64,000 nucleotides of DNA from Xanthomonas cissicola (GCF_008801575.1 NZ_VZPL01000001.1:124001-188000); one strand, 5' to 3'. Shown: positions 35,433-48,106, counted from the stretch's first letter. Numbers and translations are program-made. Notes: generated from the sequence alone by a model not told the origin.

Positions 35433-35918
35433 TCAGACCGATTCGAAGCGGTTGGCAGCCACGTTCTTGCGCACCTTTTGCGGATTCCAGATGCGGCCGT
35501 TCATGGCGATATAAACGCCTGCCGGCAGCGATTGCACCGCACCGACAGCGCAACCGATATTGAATTCGGCATCAGAGCCGCGAAAGCGCGCCGGATTCAA
35601 TGCGCCGGTCATCACGATGGTCTTGTCGGCGATGGTCTGCAGCACCTTGCCGGTTTCCACCATCGAATCGGTGCCGTGGGTGATCAGCACGTGGCGGGTG
35701 GGCTGGACGGCGATGGTGGCGCGGATCAGTTCGCGGTCGGCATCGGTGATGTGCAGCGAATCCTTGCGGATGATCGGAATCACCGAAAAGCGAAACGTCA
35801 CGCCCAGTTCTTTCAAAATCTGACCGATCTGCGGGTCGCCGATCTGGTAGTCCGATTTGTCGTCGAAGTAGATCTTGTCGATCGTGCCACCGGTGGTGAC
35901 GATCAGGAGGTCTTCCAT
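35433..35918 (-). CDS. Short asparaginase/glutaminase N-domain protein
   Basis: A 161-residue protein with the two active-site motifs of type I/II L-asparaginases: TTGGTID near residues 8-14 and LITHGTDSMVETG near residue 80. A full asparaginase has about 330 residues with a second domain that completes the active site in the dimer, and that domain is absent here. The gene ends properly (FESV stop) and ybaK follows at once, so this appears to be a genuine short family rather than a truncation. Activity is unknown. The ATG at 35918 follows AGGATCC, which is a weak site. Confidence 0.82.
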   Translation of the reverse strand: MEDLLIVTTGGTIDKIYFDDKSDYQIGDPQIGQILKELGVTFRFSVIPIIRKDSLHITDADRELIRATIAVQPTRHVLITHGTDSMVETGKVLQTIADKTIVMTGALNPARFRGSDAEFNIGCAVGAVQSLPAGVYIAMNGRIWNPQKVRKNVAANRFESV

Positions 35919-36427
35919 TGCTGCGGATCCTGTAGGGCTAACACGGCGCAGGCCGCGCGCGGGCCGCCATGATACCGCCCGGCCAGGAGAGTGGCAGTAG
36001 AACAACGGCCTTGACCAACGGGTGCGCTGAATCTGCGCTCGCTGTGCCGGATGTGGCGGTGCTACATGTGCTTGGGTTGATCCGGTGCAGGCATGCGTCG
36101 ACCAGCGGAGCGTGACGCTCGGTTCAACGCGTAGGGATCATGACGCACGCTGCGAGCAGCCTTCGCACATGCAGCGCACGCGCAGACTCTGGATGCGGCG
36201 TTAGGTCCGAATCGGAGGCGTTGCTTCAAAGTTGCCTCCGCATCACTGCCTATGCCGCAGTGCAAAACGCTGCGTGATTCATGCAAAGCTCCAACGCACT
36301 ACGCGCGTGTCCTGCATCACGAAACCAACAATGAGACGCCACAGAAATTGAACTGCCATCTCCGCAGTCGATAGTCGGCGGGCCGTCGGTACCGCGATGC
36401 CGTCGCCATCCCTTTCCGGAGAAACCC
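35919..36427. other. Divergent intergenic region upstream of the xylanase remnant
   Basis: About 510 bases containing the divergent promoters of the asparaginase-like gene and the GH30 gene. No coding frame, repeat or convincing regulator box could be placed; a GGAGAAACCC ribosome site precedes 36428. Confidence 0.45.
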
Positions 36428-37647
36428 ATGAAGAAGCCTTTGTCGATGTTGCGCTCTCTCACCTGCGCGATGGTCGTGCTGGTGGCGGGCCAAGCCGCCG
36501 CGCAGACGGTGACGATCACGCCCACGCAGACCTACCAGACGGTGCGCGGGTTCGGCGGCATGAACGGCGCCGGCTGGATCAACGACCTGACACCCGCGCA
36601 GGTGGATCTGGCTTACGGCAGCGGCAACGGGCAGATCGGGTTGTCGATCCTGCGCATGCGCATCGACCCCTCCAGCTCAGGCTGGGCGACCCAGGTGCCG
36701 ACCGCAACGCGCGTGCATGCGCTGGGCGGGCTGGTGTTCGCAACCCCCTGGACGCCACCGGCTTACATGAAGTCCAACAACAGCCTGGTCAATGGCGGCA
36801 AGCTGCTGACGAACTATTACGGCGCCTACACCCAGCACCTGCTGGATTTCGCCATTACATGTCGGGCAAGGGCGCACCGCTGTACGCGATTTCCCTGCAA
36901 AACGAGCCGGATTGGCACCCGGATTACGAATCGGCCGACTGGAGCGGCAGCGACTTCGTCAACTATCTTGTGAGCCAAGGCAGCAAGTTCGGCAGCCTCA
37001 AGGTCATCGTCGGCGAGTCGGTGGGGTTCAACTTCTCCATCACCGACCCGGTCCTCAACAACGCCACTGCCAATCAGGCCACCTCCATCGTGGCCGGCCA
37101 TCTGTATGGCGCGGTGCCGCGCGACTATGCCTTGGCGCGCAGTAAGGGCAAACAGATCTGGATGACCGAGCATTACACCGACAACACCGATGGCAACGCG
37201 TGGCCGTCGGCATTGGGTGTGGCCAGCGAACTGCATGCGAGCATGGCGGCCAATTTCAACGCCTACATCTGGTGGTACATCCGGCGCAGCTACGGGCTGA
37301 TCAGCGAAAACGGCGCAGTGAGCAAGCGCGGCTATGCGATGTCGCAGTTCGCGCGCTTCGTGCGGCCAGGGTCGGTGCGCATCGGCGCCACCGAGCACCC
37401 GTATAGCGATGTCTCGGTGACGGCCTACCGCACGCCGGACAACAAGCTAGTGGTGGTGGCGGTCAACACCGGCACCGGCCACCAGCGGCTGGACCTGACG
37501 CTACCGTCCGGCACTGCCACGCAGTTCGCCAAATACAGCACCTCGAGCACGCTCAATGTCGGGTTCGGCGGCAACTACAGCGTGGTCAACGGCAAGACCT
37601 CGCTGTATGTCGACCCGCAGAGCGTGGCCACGCTGGTCGGAAACTGA
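36428..37647 (+). pseudogene. xynC: GH30 glucuronoxylanase XynC, frameshifted
   Basis: ATG at 36428 opens a signal peptide (MLRSLTCAMVVLVAGQAAAQ) and the GH30 N-terminus (QTYQTVRGFGGMNGAGWI, LRMRIDP, FATPWTPPAYMKSN). The frame is lost after LLDFA at about 36,850-36,855 and the homology resumes one frame over: HYMSGKG, YAISLQNEPDWHPDY with the acid/base Glu, IWMTEHYTD with the nucleophile Glu, and the C-terminal beta-domain to TLVGN. A single C missing in GCCCAT explains it. The wild-type enzyme cleaves glucuronoxylan in plant cell walls after type II secretion. As read, only a fragment with scrambled tail would be made. Confidence 0.85.
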
Positions 37648-37869
37648 GCGCCGAACGAAACGTCGCAAGTCGTCGTCAGGTGGCGTGGACGGCGCGCAGG
37701 GATCGGAGTGGAGGCGTGTGCACGCCACCCTGAGCCCCGGCTGCGCCCGCCTGACGATGATCGAACTTGGTTGAGTGGCTGCGTTGGGGTGGTCGCGGCT
37801 GACCACCTCGGCCGGACGCATGCGCAGCTGCATCGCGCAGTTGCGCATGCGCTTTGTTCGACTCGCCGA

Positions 37870-40192
<2,323 letters not shown>

Positions 40193-40196
<4 letters not shown>

Positions 40197-40804
40197 CCGT
40201 GCGTCTTGTCCGCAGCGCCTGCGCGCTGCTGTTGCCACTGCTGTTGCTGACCGCCTGCAAGCCCGCCAGCGAGGCCACTCCCGCTGCCGGCAACGGCGCT
40301 GCGCCTGCCGCCACGCCCCAGGCGCCAGCCACGCCAGCCACGCCGGCCACGCCGGCCGCACCGCCCAACAGCTCGGTGGTGCAGCAGACCGCCCAGATGC
40401 CCAGGCTCTCGCTGCCGACCGTGACCGGCGAGACCTACGACCTGGCCGCGCACCGCGGCAAATGGGTGGTGGTGAATTTCTGGGCTACCTGGTGCGCGCC
40501 GTGCCTGAAGGAAATGCCCGAACTGTCGGCGCTGCACACCATGCGCGACACCGTCGAGGTGGTGGGTCTGGCCTACGAGGACATCACCAGCGCCGACATG
40601 CAGGCATTCTTGAAGGACCACCCGGTGTCCTACCCGATCGCCATCCTCGACCCGTACCAACCGCCACAGGACTTCGCCACCCCGCGCGGCCTGCCGATGA
40701 CCTACCTGATCGGCCCGGACGGCAAGGTCGCCAAACAATTCCTTGGTCCCGTGACCGCACGCGATATCGAAGCGGCCGTCGGCATCACCGGCAAGGCGGG
40801 TTGA
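40193..40804 (+). CDS. TlpA/ResA-like thioredoxin-fold lipoprotein
   Basis: A 203-residue protein with a lipoprotein signal ([11 protein letters not shown], lipid Cys22), an Ala/Pro/Thr-rich linker (residues 25-60) and a thioredoxin domain with FWATWCAPC, the redox pair being Cys101 and Cys104. [13 protein letters not shown] carries the cis-Pro loop. It probably reduces or transfers disulfides in the periplasm, tethered to the membrane. Its start overlaps the yihY-like stop, and its stop overlaps the acylphosphatase start (TGATG). Confidence 0.92.
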
Positions 40805-41070
40805 TGCAGGCGGCGCGTTTTGTGGTGAGCGGGGTGGTGCAGGGCGTGTGTTACCGCGCGTGCACCCGTCAACGCGCAGTGGCACTCGGCCTGGTCGGGC
40901 ATGCTCGCAACCAGGCCGACGGCAGCGTGGACGTGGTCGCCGCCGGTAGCGCGGCGGCGCTGGACGCCTTGGAAACATGGCTATGGCAGGGCCCGCCGGC
41001 CGCCACGGTCGCGGCGGTCACGCGCACGGCCTGCGCGGTTCCGCCGACTGAAGACTTTGTAACTGGGTGA
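40804..41070 (+). CDS. acyP: Acylphosphatase
   Basis: An 88-residue protein with the acylphosphatase signature: FVVSGVVQGVCYRACTRQ, whose Arg (residue 18) binds phosphate, and LVGHARNQADGSVDVVA with the catalytic Asn. It hydrolyses carboxyl-phosphate bonds. The usual GVGFR is GVCYR here, a Cys/Tyr variation in the binding loop seen in some members. The third gene of the yihY-tlpA-acyP overlapped set. Confidence 0.92.
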   Translation: MQAARFVVSGVVQGVCYRACTRQRAVALGLVGHARNQADGSVDVVAAGSAAALDALETWLWQGPPAATVAAVTRTACAVPPTEDFVTG

Positions 41071-41155
41071 GCGTGCGCCACTGAAGCGGGGCAACAGAGT
41101 TGGGTTGCCTCGCCGATAACCTTGTCAACGCGATCAGGCGTGCACGGGGAATGTA

Positions 41156-42385
41156 ATGGCCGCTCCATCTCAAGACCGCAACGACGGGCACGACCTGCCC
41201 GCGCATCGCCGCCACCGCCAGATGGCGCAGCTGGCGCCGTGGCTGTATCTCGGTGTCCTGCTGGGCAGCGGCTGGTTGTTGTTTCTGCACCCGCCAACCC
41301 GCGTGCTATCAACCGGACAGGCGGCAACCAGCTGTCTGCTGGCCTGGATCTTTGGCGGCATCGTGATCGGCGCGGTGGTGTGGAGCCTGCGTCTGGCACG
41401 CCAGGGGCTGGGTCAGCCCTCGGCAAGCTACCCGCTCTCGGCGCGCTTGCCCGATTCGTGGGCCGATGCCTACGCCGCACTCCTGCGCCCGGCCACGGCA
41501 GCTCCGGTGGCCGCGGCCCGGCCGGACCCGGCCGGCGCCCAGCGTGGCGCAGCCTGGCACCGCTTCGGCGGCGGCATGCTCAGCGCGGAAACCTTCGATC
41601 CCAACGACGCCACCCGCGCACCGTGGGACGGGCTGGATGCGCAGTCCTGCATCCTGCGCCTGGACGATGTGCGTCAGGCCTGGCACAACGCCGCCGCCAA
41701 CCGCACGCTGCAGCAGGAACGCCGCTACTGGCTGGATGTGGTGCTGTCGCTGCTAGACCACGGCGTGATGCGCCCGCTGCAGGACGGCTACCTGCCCGAC
41801 ACCGCGGCCCTGCGTACCGAACGTTTTCTGATCGGCGCCGATGCCGGCCCGATCGTGCTGTCCGAGGTGCCGGCGTTGTTTGCGCGGCGTCTGGCACTGG
41901 CCATCGAGACCATGCCGACCGCCCAACGCGAGGCCGCCGGCGTGCAATGGCGCCTGCTGCAGCAATTGCAGGCACTGGTCGCCGAAGGGCGCATGCTCGA
42001 CGAGCGTTCGCAGGTGATCCAGGTGCTGGCATGGAACCCGGATGTGGACCTGGACCAGGTCGAAGTGGCCTACATCCTGGCCGCCGAATACCGCGAAGGC
42101 ATGCGCGACTGGCTCCGCCGCGCCGCACTGGTGCGCCTTCCCGACAGCGCGTTGCGCCTGGACGAAGTGCTGCTGTCGTCCTGCAGCCCACTCGGTGCGC
42201 AGGCCGACGATGTGGACTACATGGAAGCGATGCGCCCGCTGCATCGCGGTTTCATGCAATTGTTCAGTCAGCGTCTGAGCCAGCTGGTGCTGCAGGCCGA
42301 GCAGGCCGAACGTCAGGCCGGCCTGCACCCGCTGCCGCGTGCCACGGCCGCCAGCGACGAAGTCTCTCAGGACTGGGCGGCGTAA
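41156..42385 (+). CDS. Membrane-anchored protein of unknown function (409 aa)
   Basis: I do not recognise this family. The protein has a polar N-terminus (residues 1-25), two transmembrane segments (about 27-44, LAPWLYLGVLLGSGWLLFL, and 60-78, LAWIFGGIVIGAVVWSL) and a 330-residue soluble part. The latter holds WDGLDAQSCILRLDDVRQAW, a Leu-rich helix region (VQWRLLQQLQALVAEGRML) and WNPDVDLDQVEVAYILAAEYREG. The soluble part is helical and lacks obvious catalytic motifs. It starts 85 bases after acyP and may continue that operon. Its 3' end overlaps the convergent PPK2 gene by 19 bases. Confidence 0.75.
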   Translation: MAAPSQDRNDGHDLPAHRRHRQMAQLAPWLYLGVLLGSGWLLFLHPPTRVLSTGQAATSCLLAWIFGGIVIGAVVWSLRLARQGLGQPSASYPLSARLPDSWADAYAALLRPATAAPVAAARPDPAGAQRGAAWHRFGGGMLSAETFDPNDATRAPWDGLDAQSCILRLDDVRQAWHNAAANRTLQQERRYWLDVVLSLLDHGVMRPLQDGYLPDTAALRTERFLIGADAGPIVLSEVPALFARRLALAIETMPTAQREAAGVQWRLLQQLQALVAEGRMLDERSQVIQVLAWNPDVDLDQVEVAYILAAEYREGMRDWLRRAALVRLPDSALRLDEVLLSSCSPLGAQADDVDYMEAMRPLHRGFMQLFSQRLSQLVLQAEQAERQAGLHPLPRATAASDEVSQDWAA

Positions 42386-43149
42386 TCGTCGATCGGTTCC
42401 AGCACGCCATAGCGTTCCTTGTGCAGCTTGCCGGACAATGGCGGCAGCTGCACCAGCGCATCGGGCACAGCGGTGTCCGGTAGCCGGTCCAGCAGATCGC
42501 GGATCAGGCTCAGGCGGCCACGCTTCTGGTCGTTGAAATCCACCAGCGTCCACGGTGCATCGGGCGTATGCGTCGCCTCCAGCATGCGTTCGCGCGCGGC
42601 GGTGTAGTCGTCGTATTTGGTGCGTGACTGCAGGTCCACCGGCGACAGCTTCCAGCCCTTGAGTGGGTCTTCGCGGCGTTCGGCAAAGCGCTTTTCCTGC
42701 TCGGCCTGGTCCACGCACAACCAGTACTTGAACAGCAGGATGCCGTCGTCGACCAGCATCTGTTCGAAGCGTGGCGCCTGCTCCAGGAACAGGTCGTATT
42801 GCGCGTCGGTGCAATAGCCCATCACCTTCTCGACGCCGGCGCGGTTGTACCAGCTGCGATCCATCAGCACCAGTTCGCCGGCCGCCGGCAGGTGCGTGAC
42901 ATAGCGCTGGAAATACCACTGGGTGCTTTCGCGGTCGTTGGGCTTGGGCAGCGCCACCACGCGACACTGCCGTGGGTTGAGGTGGCTGGCGATGGTCTGG
43001 ATGACGCCGCCCTTGCCGGCGGTGTCGCGGCCTTCCACCAGGACCAGGGCGCGCTGGTTGGTGTGGCGCAACCAGCGCGCCATGTCCACCAGTTCCAACT
43101 GCATTGGCGCCAGCAACTTTTTATAAGCCTTGCGTTTCAAGTGCGACAT
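42367..43149 (-). CDS. ppk2: Polyphosphate kinase 2
   Basis: A 260-residue P-loop kinase of the PPK2 family, transferring phosphate between polyphosphate and nucleotides. Walker A is VEGRDTAGKGGVI, the lid/Walker B region is ELVLMDRSWYNRAGVE, and DDGILLFKYWLCVDQAEQEKRFAERREDP (long family block, given in part) follows. It is a single-domain enzyme; direction and nucleotide preference cannot be read. The ATG at 43149 begins MSHLKRKAYKKLL. moaB lies 33 bases upstream on the same strand, suggesting co-transcription. Confidence 0.94.
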   Translation of the reverse strand: MSHLKRKAYKKLLAPMQLELVDMARWLRHTNQRALVLVEGRDTAGKGGVIQTIASHLNPRQCRVVALPKPNDRESTQWYFQRYVTHLPAAGELVLMDRSWYNRAGVEKVMGYCTDAQYDLFLEQAPRFEQMLVDDGILLFKYWLCVDQAEQEKRFAERREDPLKGWKLSPVDLQSRTKYDDYTAARERMLEATHTPDAPWTLVDFNDQKRGRLSLIRDLLDRLPDTAVPDALVQLPPLSGKLHKERYGVLEPIDDYAAQS

Positions 43150-43181
43150 GCGCGTTCCAGCAGCGGTGGAAAGCGCGCAGA

Positions 43182-43700
43182 CTATTCGCCTAAGCGTGGA
43201 CGCAATGTCGCCAGATTGCAGGGTTTGGTGCGCGCATCCAGCTGCGCGCGCACGATCTTTTCCCAGGCCGTGCGGCAGGCCGAGGTGGAGCCGGGCAGAC
43301 AGAACACGAAGCTGTGATTGGCCAGCCCGGCAAAGGCGCGCGACTGCAGCGAGGAGGTGCCGATTTCTTCCACGCTGATCGCGCGGAACATCTCGCCGAA
43401 GCCAGGCATGACCTTGTCCAGCAACGGGGTGATCGCTTCCGGGGTGCTGTCGCGACCCGTAAAGCCGGTGCCACCGGTGATCAGGATCCCATCCACCTGC
43501 GCATCTGCGATCCAGCCGGAGACGATCGCCCGCATCCGGTAACGGTCGTCCGGGCACAGCGCACGTTCGTGCAGGACGTGGCCTTCATGGGTGAGGACAT
43601 TGGCCAGGTAATCGCCGGAGCGGTCGTCGGCCAGGGTGCGGCTGTCGGACACGGTCAGTACGCACAGGCGCAAGGGAATGAAATCGAGATTGGAAGGCAT
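43182..43700 (-). CDS. moaB: Molybdenum cofactor biosynthesis protein B
   Basis: A 172-residue MPT-binding protein of the MogA/MoaB fold. Signatures are CVLTVSDSRTLADDRSGDYL, ILITGGTGFTGRDSTPEAI and FCLPGSTSACRTAWEKI. It probably adenylylates molybdopterin. No other mo- genes are in this window. It precedes ppk2 on the minus strand. Confidence 0.93.
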   Translation of the reverse strand: MPSNLDFIPLRLCVLTVSDSRTLADDRSGDYLANVLTHEGHVLHERALCPDDRYRMRAIVSGWIADAQVDGILITGGTGFTGRDSTPEAITPLLDKVMPGFGEMFRAISVEEIGTSSLQSRAFAGLANHSFVFCLPGSTSACRTAWEKIVRAQLDARTKPCNLATLRPRLGE

Positions 43701-44041
43701 GCGCGCAGCCTAGCGAGCCTGGACGGCCGGGTACAGCGCCGCGGTGTGAAGTTGCACGGAGCACCTGGCACGGACTGATGCACTGCCGTTAGCTCCTCTC
43801 CTGCGGGAGAGGGGCTGGGGTGAGGGTACGGTTGACCAGTGTGATTGCCGCAGACGTCGCCTCATCCCGCGCTACGCACCACCTTTCCTCCACGAAGGGG
43901 AACAATGTCCCGACGCAAGGAGGGAATGCAGCGTCGATGCGTATCCGCCGCTTTGGGCAGCGTTTTCAGCCATGCCATCTCAGGCCAACACAGCAGCGAG
44001 GCCAGCTCACAGCATCCAATGAGCCAAGTCGGGCACCACGA
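43701..44041. other. Intergenic region with dispersed repeat
   Basis: About 340 bases with no gene. The left part (43791-43829) is a hairpin-forming CCTCTCC-TGC-GGGAGAGG element followed by GGCTGGGGTGAGGG; this sequence type is scattered in many Xanthomonas gaps. The next 60 bases (CTCATCCCGCG ... CGAAGGGG) look like the degraded second half of the same element. Confidence 0.6.
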
Positions 44042-45748
44042 CTAAACCCCCCGCCATCCACTGCGCTGAGCAATGCAACGCAGCAGCGCGGCCAGGTCAT
44101 CCGCAAATCCATCCATATCGAACAGGCCACTGCGCAGGCGTTGCTCCGCCAGCTGCGCACGCACGCCACGCAAGGCCTCCGCATCGCTCGCAAGCTCAAT
44201 CGCTTTGGCCACGAACGTAGCGTCATCGGCCACATTCATTTCATCCAGCCCCAGATGATGATTCAGGCTGCCGGCCACGCGCGCGGCAAATGTCTGACCA
44301 GGTGTGGTTAAGACCGGGCAGCCTGCCCATAACGCATCGGAGGCGGTGGTGTGCGCGTTGTACGGATGTGTATCCAAAAACAAGTCCGCATGTCGATAGC
44401 GCGCCAGATAGTGCGGGTGCGGCAGTTTGGGCATGAAGACCAAACGCTGCGCGTGCACGCCCTGTGCCTGCGCTGCTGCACGCAATCGCGCATCCGCTTC
44501 ACCCGGGCCGGACAGCAGCCACAGCACGCTGCCGGGCACCGCGCGCAATACCGCCAGCATGCGCGCCATGCTGCGTGGATTGAGCTTGTAACTGTTGTTG
44601 AAGCAGCACAGCACCACAGCGTGATCCGGCAGCCCGCACTGCGCGCGCGATGGCGCTTCGGCCACCGTGCGCGAGGTGTCCGATGGTTGAAATGCGCGCG
44701 GCAGGCGCAGCACCTGTTCGCTGTAGAACGGCTCCAGCCACGTCGGCAATGCGATGGCGTCGCCAAGCACATAATCCATCCACGGCGCGCCCGAGGTGCC
44801 CGGATACGCCAGCCAGTTGAGTTGCACCGGTGCCGGCCGCAATGCGAAGACTTCCGGTCGTCCCCCACCGCCCCAGCCGCGCAGGTCGAACAGCAGATCG
44901 ATGCCCTGGTCGCGGATATGTTGCGCGGTTGCCAGATGCCCCAGCGCAGTGACATCGTGCATGCGCGTTGCCTGCGCCAGGCGCGCGCGAATGTCGCTGC
45001 CATCGTCCGGGCTGGTTGCAAACAATTGCACCTGCAGGTCCGGTTGGCGTCGCTGCAATGCTTCGAACAAGGCCACCGTGAGTAAGCCCGTCGGGTGGGC
45101 GCCAAAGCCGTTGGACACGAATCCGAGTTGCAGCGTGCCGCGGCTGCGCAGCGTGGCCGCTGGCAGTGGGTGCACGGAGGAGGCAATCGCCTGCGCGCGG
45201 GTGCGGGCGCACGCCAGCTGCTCTGCAGCGCTGGCGTCCTCGCTCAGGAACGCGAAAGGCTCCACGGCCGCCTCGCCTTGCGTTACTGCGGTGCGCACCT
45301 GTGCAGCCAGGGAGTCCAGCTCGCACCAATCGCACAGGCGGCGTCGCCAGTTGAGCAGTTGTGCGGTGATGTAGGGCTCGTCGGGCAGCAGCTTGTGGGC
45401 GCGCGTATAGGCGGCCGCGGCCTGTTCCGGTTGGCCTGCATCTTCGAGCGCGTGCCCAAGCCACAGGGCGATCCCCGGATGCTGGGGTACCAGGTCCGAG
45501 GCCTGTTGGAGCAGCGTGGCCGCTTCTGCATGGCGCTGCTGCGCCCAGCGTACCTGTCCCAGCCGCGCCACCGCTTCCGGATGGCCCGGGTGCAGCGCCA
45601 GCGCGCGCTGCACGGCCGTTTCGCCGGCAGCGGTGACGCCCATGCCCAGCTCGGCATCGGCCAGCATCAACCAGGCGACGAAATCGCCAGGCTGGCGTCG
45701 CACTTGCTCGCGCAGCTGCAGCAGCTCGCGCGGGACTTGCGCACTCAC
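44042..45748 (-). CDS. Bacterial O-GlcNAc transferase homologue (SPINDLY family, TPR + GT41)
   Basis: A 568-residue protein. Residues 1-130 are tetratricopeptide-like helices ([55 protein letters not shown]). The rest is a GT-B glycosyltransferase of family GT41. His218 in [12 protein letters not shown] and Lys388 in [10 protein letters not shown] coincide with the catalytic and UDP-binding residues of the crystallised X. campestris OGT, and the length is equal. [18 protein letters not shown] is the donor-binding end. The physiological target is unknown. It starts with GTG at 45748, overlapping prfA by 4 bases (GTGA), so it is translationally coupled to a release factor gene. Confidence 0.92.
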   Translation of the reverse strand: MSAQVPRELLQLREQVRRQPGDFVAWLMLADAELGMGVTAAGETAVQRALALHPGHPEAVARLGQVRWAQQRHAEAATLLQQASDLVPQHPGIALWLGHALEDAGQPEQAAAAYTRAHKLLPDEPYITAQLLNWRRRLCDWCELDSLAAQVRTAVTQGEAAVEPFAFLSEDASAAEQLACARTRAQAIASSVHPLPAATLRSRGTLQLGFVSNGFGAHPTGLLTVALFEALQRRQPDLQVQLFATSPDDGSDIRARLAQATRMHDVTALGHLATAQHIRDQGIDLLFDLRGWGGGGRPEVFALRPAPVQLNWLAYPGTSGAPWMDYVLGDAIALPTWLEPFYSEQVLRLPRAFQPSDTSRTVAEAPSRAQCGLPDHAVVLCCFNNSYKLNPRSMARMLAVLRAVPGSVLWLLSGPGEADARLRAAAQAQGVHAQRLVFMPKLPHPHYLARYRHADLFLDTHPYNAHTTASDALWAGCPVLTTPGQTFAARVAGSLNHHLGLDEMNVADDATFVAKAIELASDAEALRGVRAQLAEQRLRSGLFDMDGFADDLAALLRCIAQRSGWRGV

Positions 45749-46830
45749 GGGCTATCGCTCAACCGTGCCAGTTCGTCGGCTTGATGTTCGTGCAGCAGCC
45801 GCCCGATCAATGCATCCAGATCGCCTTCGATGATGTTGGGCAGGTCGTACAAGGTCAGCCCTTCGACGCGATGGTCGGTAATGCGACCCTGCGGAAAGCT
45901 ATAGGTACGAATGCGCTGGCTGCGGTCGCCGCTGCCCACCTGCAACTTGCGCGTCTGCGCTTCGGCCGCTGCCGCCTTGCTGCGTTCGGTGTCCAGCAAC
46001 TGCGCCTTCAACCGCTTCATCGCCTTGTCGCGATTGGCATGCTGGCTGCGCTCGGTCTGGCATTCCACCACCACCCCGCTGGGCACGTGGGTGATGCGGA
46101 TCGCCGATTCGGTCTTGTTGACGTGCTGGCCGCCCGCACCGGACGAGCGAAACGTGTCCACCTTCAGATCGGCTGGATTGATCGCGATCTCTTCCACGTC
46201 GTCGGCTTCGGGAATGATCGCCACCGTTGCGGCCGAGGTGTGGATACGGCCTTGCGATTCGGTTGCCGGCACGCGTTGCACGCGATGGGTGCCGGATTCG
46301 AATTTCAGCCGCGAATACGCACCGCGCCCGACCACCCGCGCCACCACTTCCTTGTAGCCGCCGTGCTCGCCGGGACTGTCGGATTCGATTTCCACCTTCC
46401 AGCCCTGGCGCTCGGCGTAGCGTGCGTACATGCGGAACAGGTCGCCGGCAAAGATCGCCGCTTCGTCACCGCCAGTGCCCGCGCGCACTTCCAGAAACAG
46501 GTTGCCGTCGTCGCGCGGGTCGCGCGGTACCAGCAGCGATGCCAGCTGTGCATCGAGTTGTTCCAGGCGCGCCTGTGCAGCGGCAATTTCCTCTTCGGCC
46601 AGCTCGCGCATCTCCGGGTCGTTGCGCAGGGCTTCGGCCGTGGCCAGGTCGGCCTTGGCGCGCGCCTCCTCTTCCAGCGCCACCGCCACCGGCTCCAGTT
46701 GCGACAGTTCGCGCGAGAGCGTACGGAACGTGTCGTTGTTGCCCACCACATCGGGGTCGGAGAGCAGGTGCTGCAGTTCTTCGCGGCGCTCGGCCAGCGC
46801 TTGGAGCTTACGGCGCAGGGTCGGCGTCAT
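45745..46830 (-). CDS. prfA: Peptide chain release factor 1
   Basis: A 361-residue release factor that reads UAG and UAA. The tripeptide anticodon region [15 protein letters not shown] carries PAT, distinguishing RF1 from RF2. The peptidyl-tRNA hydrolysis motif is [10 protein letters not shown]. The length matches E. coli. It overlaps the 3' end of hemA by 23 bases, the same gene order as in E. coli, and is followed by the OGT gene in place of prmC. Confidence 0.98.
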   Translation of the reverse strand: MTPTLRRKLQALAERREELQHLLSDPDVVGNNDTFRTLSRELSQLEPVAVALEEEARAKADLATAEALRNDPEMRELAEEEIAAAQARLEQLDAQLASLLVPRDPRDDGNLFLEVRAGTGGDEAAIFAGDLFRMYARYAERQGWKVEIESDSPGEHGGYKEVVARVVGRGAYSRLKFESGTHRVQRVPATESQGRIHTSAATVAIIPEADDVEEIAINPADLKVDTFRSSGAGGQHVNKTESAIRITHVPSGVVVECQTERSQHANRDKAMKRLKAQLLDTERSKAAAAEAQTRKLQVGSGDRSQRIRTYSFPQGRITDHRVEGLTLYDLPNIIEGDLDALIGRLLHEHQADELARLSDSP

Positions 46831-48106
46831 CGGTCCTCACGATCGGGGTAGCTATGGGGGGATGTTGGTAACCCGGCTTTTCCGGAAACAGCCGGTCGGC
46901 CGCAGCGGTCAATTCCAGGTCGTTGTTGAGCGCCGCATCGCGCAGTGCGGCGGTGGGCGGATGCAGCAAGCGGTTGGTCAGCGCATGCGCCAACTGTTCC
47001 AGCACTTCGTCGGCCGGTTTTCCGTTGTGCAACTGCTGGCGTGCCTTGGCCAGCAGTTCGTCGCGGGTGCTATCGCCAAACGCGCGCAGCCGCTTGAGTG
47101 GTGCCTGATGCGCAGTGGCCTGCAGCGTTTCGACATAGCGCGCCACTTGCAGGTCGATGATGGCTTCGGCCTGGTCGGCCGCTTCGCGGCGCCCGCGGCG
47201 ATTGTCTTCGACCGCACGTTCCAGGTCGTCCACCGTGTACAGGTAGGCGTCGCTCAACTCGCCCACCGAGGCCTCGATATCGCGCGGCACCGCCAGGTCG
47301 AACAGCAGCATCGGTTTGCGCTTGCGGGCGCGTAAGGCCTGTTCCACCTGTGCGCGGGTCACCAGCGGCTCACGCGCAGCGGTGGCCGAAAACACCACGT
47401 CGGCCTCGGCCAGGTGGCGTTCCAGATCGGTCAGCGGCAAAGCGAAGCCGCCGTGCTGGCTGGCCAGTGTCTGTGCATGGGCCAGGGTGCGGTTGGCGAT
47501 CAGCAGGCGGCGCACGCGGCCTTCGCTCAGATGCTTGGCCGCCAGTTCGATGGTTTCGCCGGCACCGATCAACAGCACCGTGGATTCGTTGAGCCGGGCA
47601 AACGAGTCCTGTGCCAGTCGCACCGCCGTGGATGCGACCGACACTGGATTTGCGCCGACACGAGTGTCGGTACGCGCACGCTTGGCCACCGAAAAGGTCT
47701 GTTGGAACAGCCGGTCCAACCCGCTGCCCAGCGCGCCGTGCGCCCGCGCCACTGCCCAGGCGTCCTTCACCTGGCCCAAAATCTGGGGTTCTCCCAACAC
47801 CATCGAATCCAGCCCGGTGGCGACACGAAACAGGTGACGCACCGCCTCGGCTTCCTGGTGCTGGTACAGATAACCGCTCAGGCCGGGCGCGTGGGTTTCC
47901 AGCCAGTTGACCAGGCTGTGCGCCTCCTCGGCCATCGCATACAACTCGGTACGGTTGCAGGTGGACAGCAGCGCGGCCTCGCTCACCTGGGGCAGCGCAC
48001 GCAGCGATTCGAGCGCGCGCGGTAGCGCATCACCTGCGAACGCCGCGCGTTCGCGCAGGTCCACAGGTGCGGTCTGGTGATTCAGTCCGAGCACCCACAA
48101 CGTCAT
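46808..48106 (-). CDS. hemA: Glutamyl-tRNA reductase
   Basis: A 432-residue enzyme that reduces glutamyl-tRNA to glutamate-1-semialdehyde, the first committed step of haem synthesis in C5-pathway bacteria. Catalytic Cys50 is in LLSTCNRTE, the NADPH-binding region is [17 protein letters not shown], and the C-terminal dimerisation helix follows. The start lies 65 bases from the divergent TPR-lolB operon, so the two promoters overlap. Confidence 0.98.
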   Translation of the reverse strand: MTLWVLGLNHQTAPVDLRERAAFAGDALPRALESLRALPQVSEAALLSTCNRTELYAMAEEAHSLVNWLETHAPGLSGYLYQHQEAEAVRHLFRVATGLDSMVLGEPQILGQVKDAWAVARAHGALGSGLDRLFQQTFSVAKRARTDTRVGANPVSVASTAVRLAQDSFARLNESTVLLIGAGETIELAAKHLSEGRVRRLLIANRTLAHAQTLASQHGGFALPLTDLERHLAEADVVFSATAAREPLVTRAQVEQALRARKRKPMLLFDLAVPRDIEASVGELSDAYLYTVDDLERAVEDNRRGRREAADQAEAIIDLQVARYVETLQATAHQAPLKRLRAFGDSTRDELLAKARQQLHNGKPADEVLEQLAHALTNRLLHPPTAALRDAALNNDLELTAAADRLFPEKPGYQHPPIATPIVRTDDADPAP

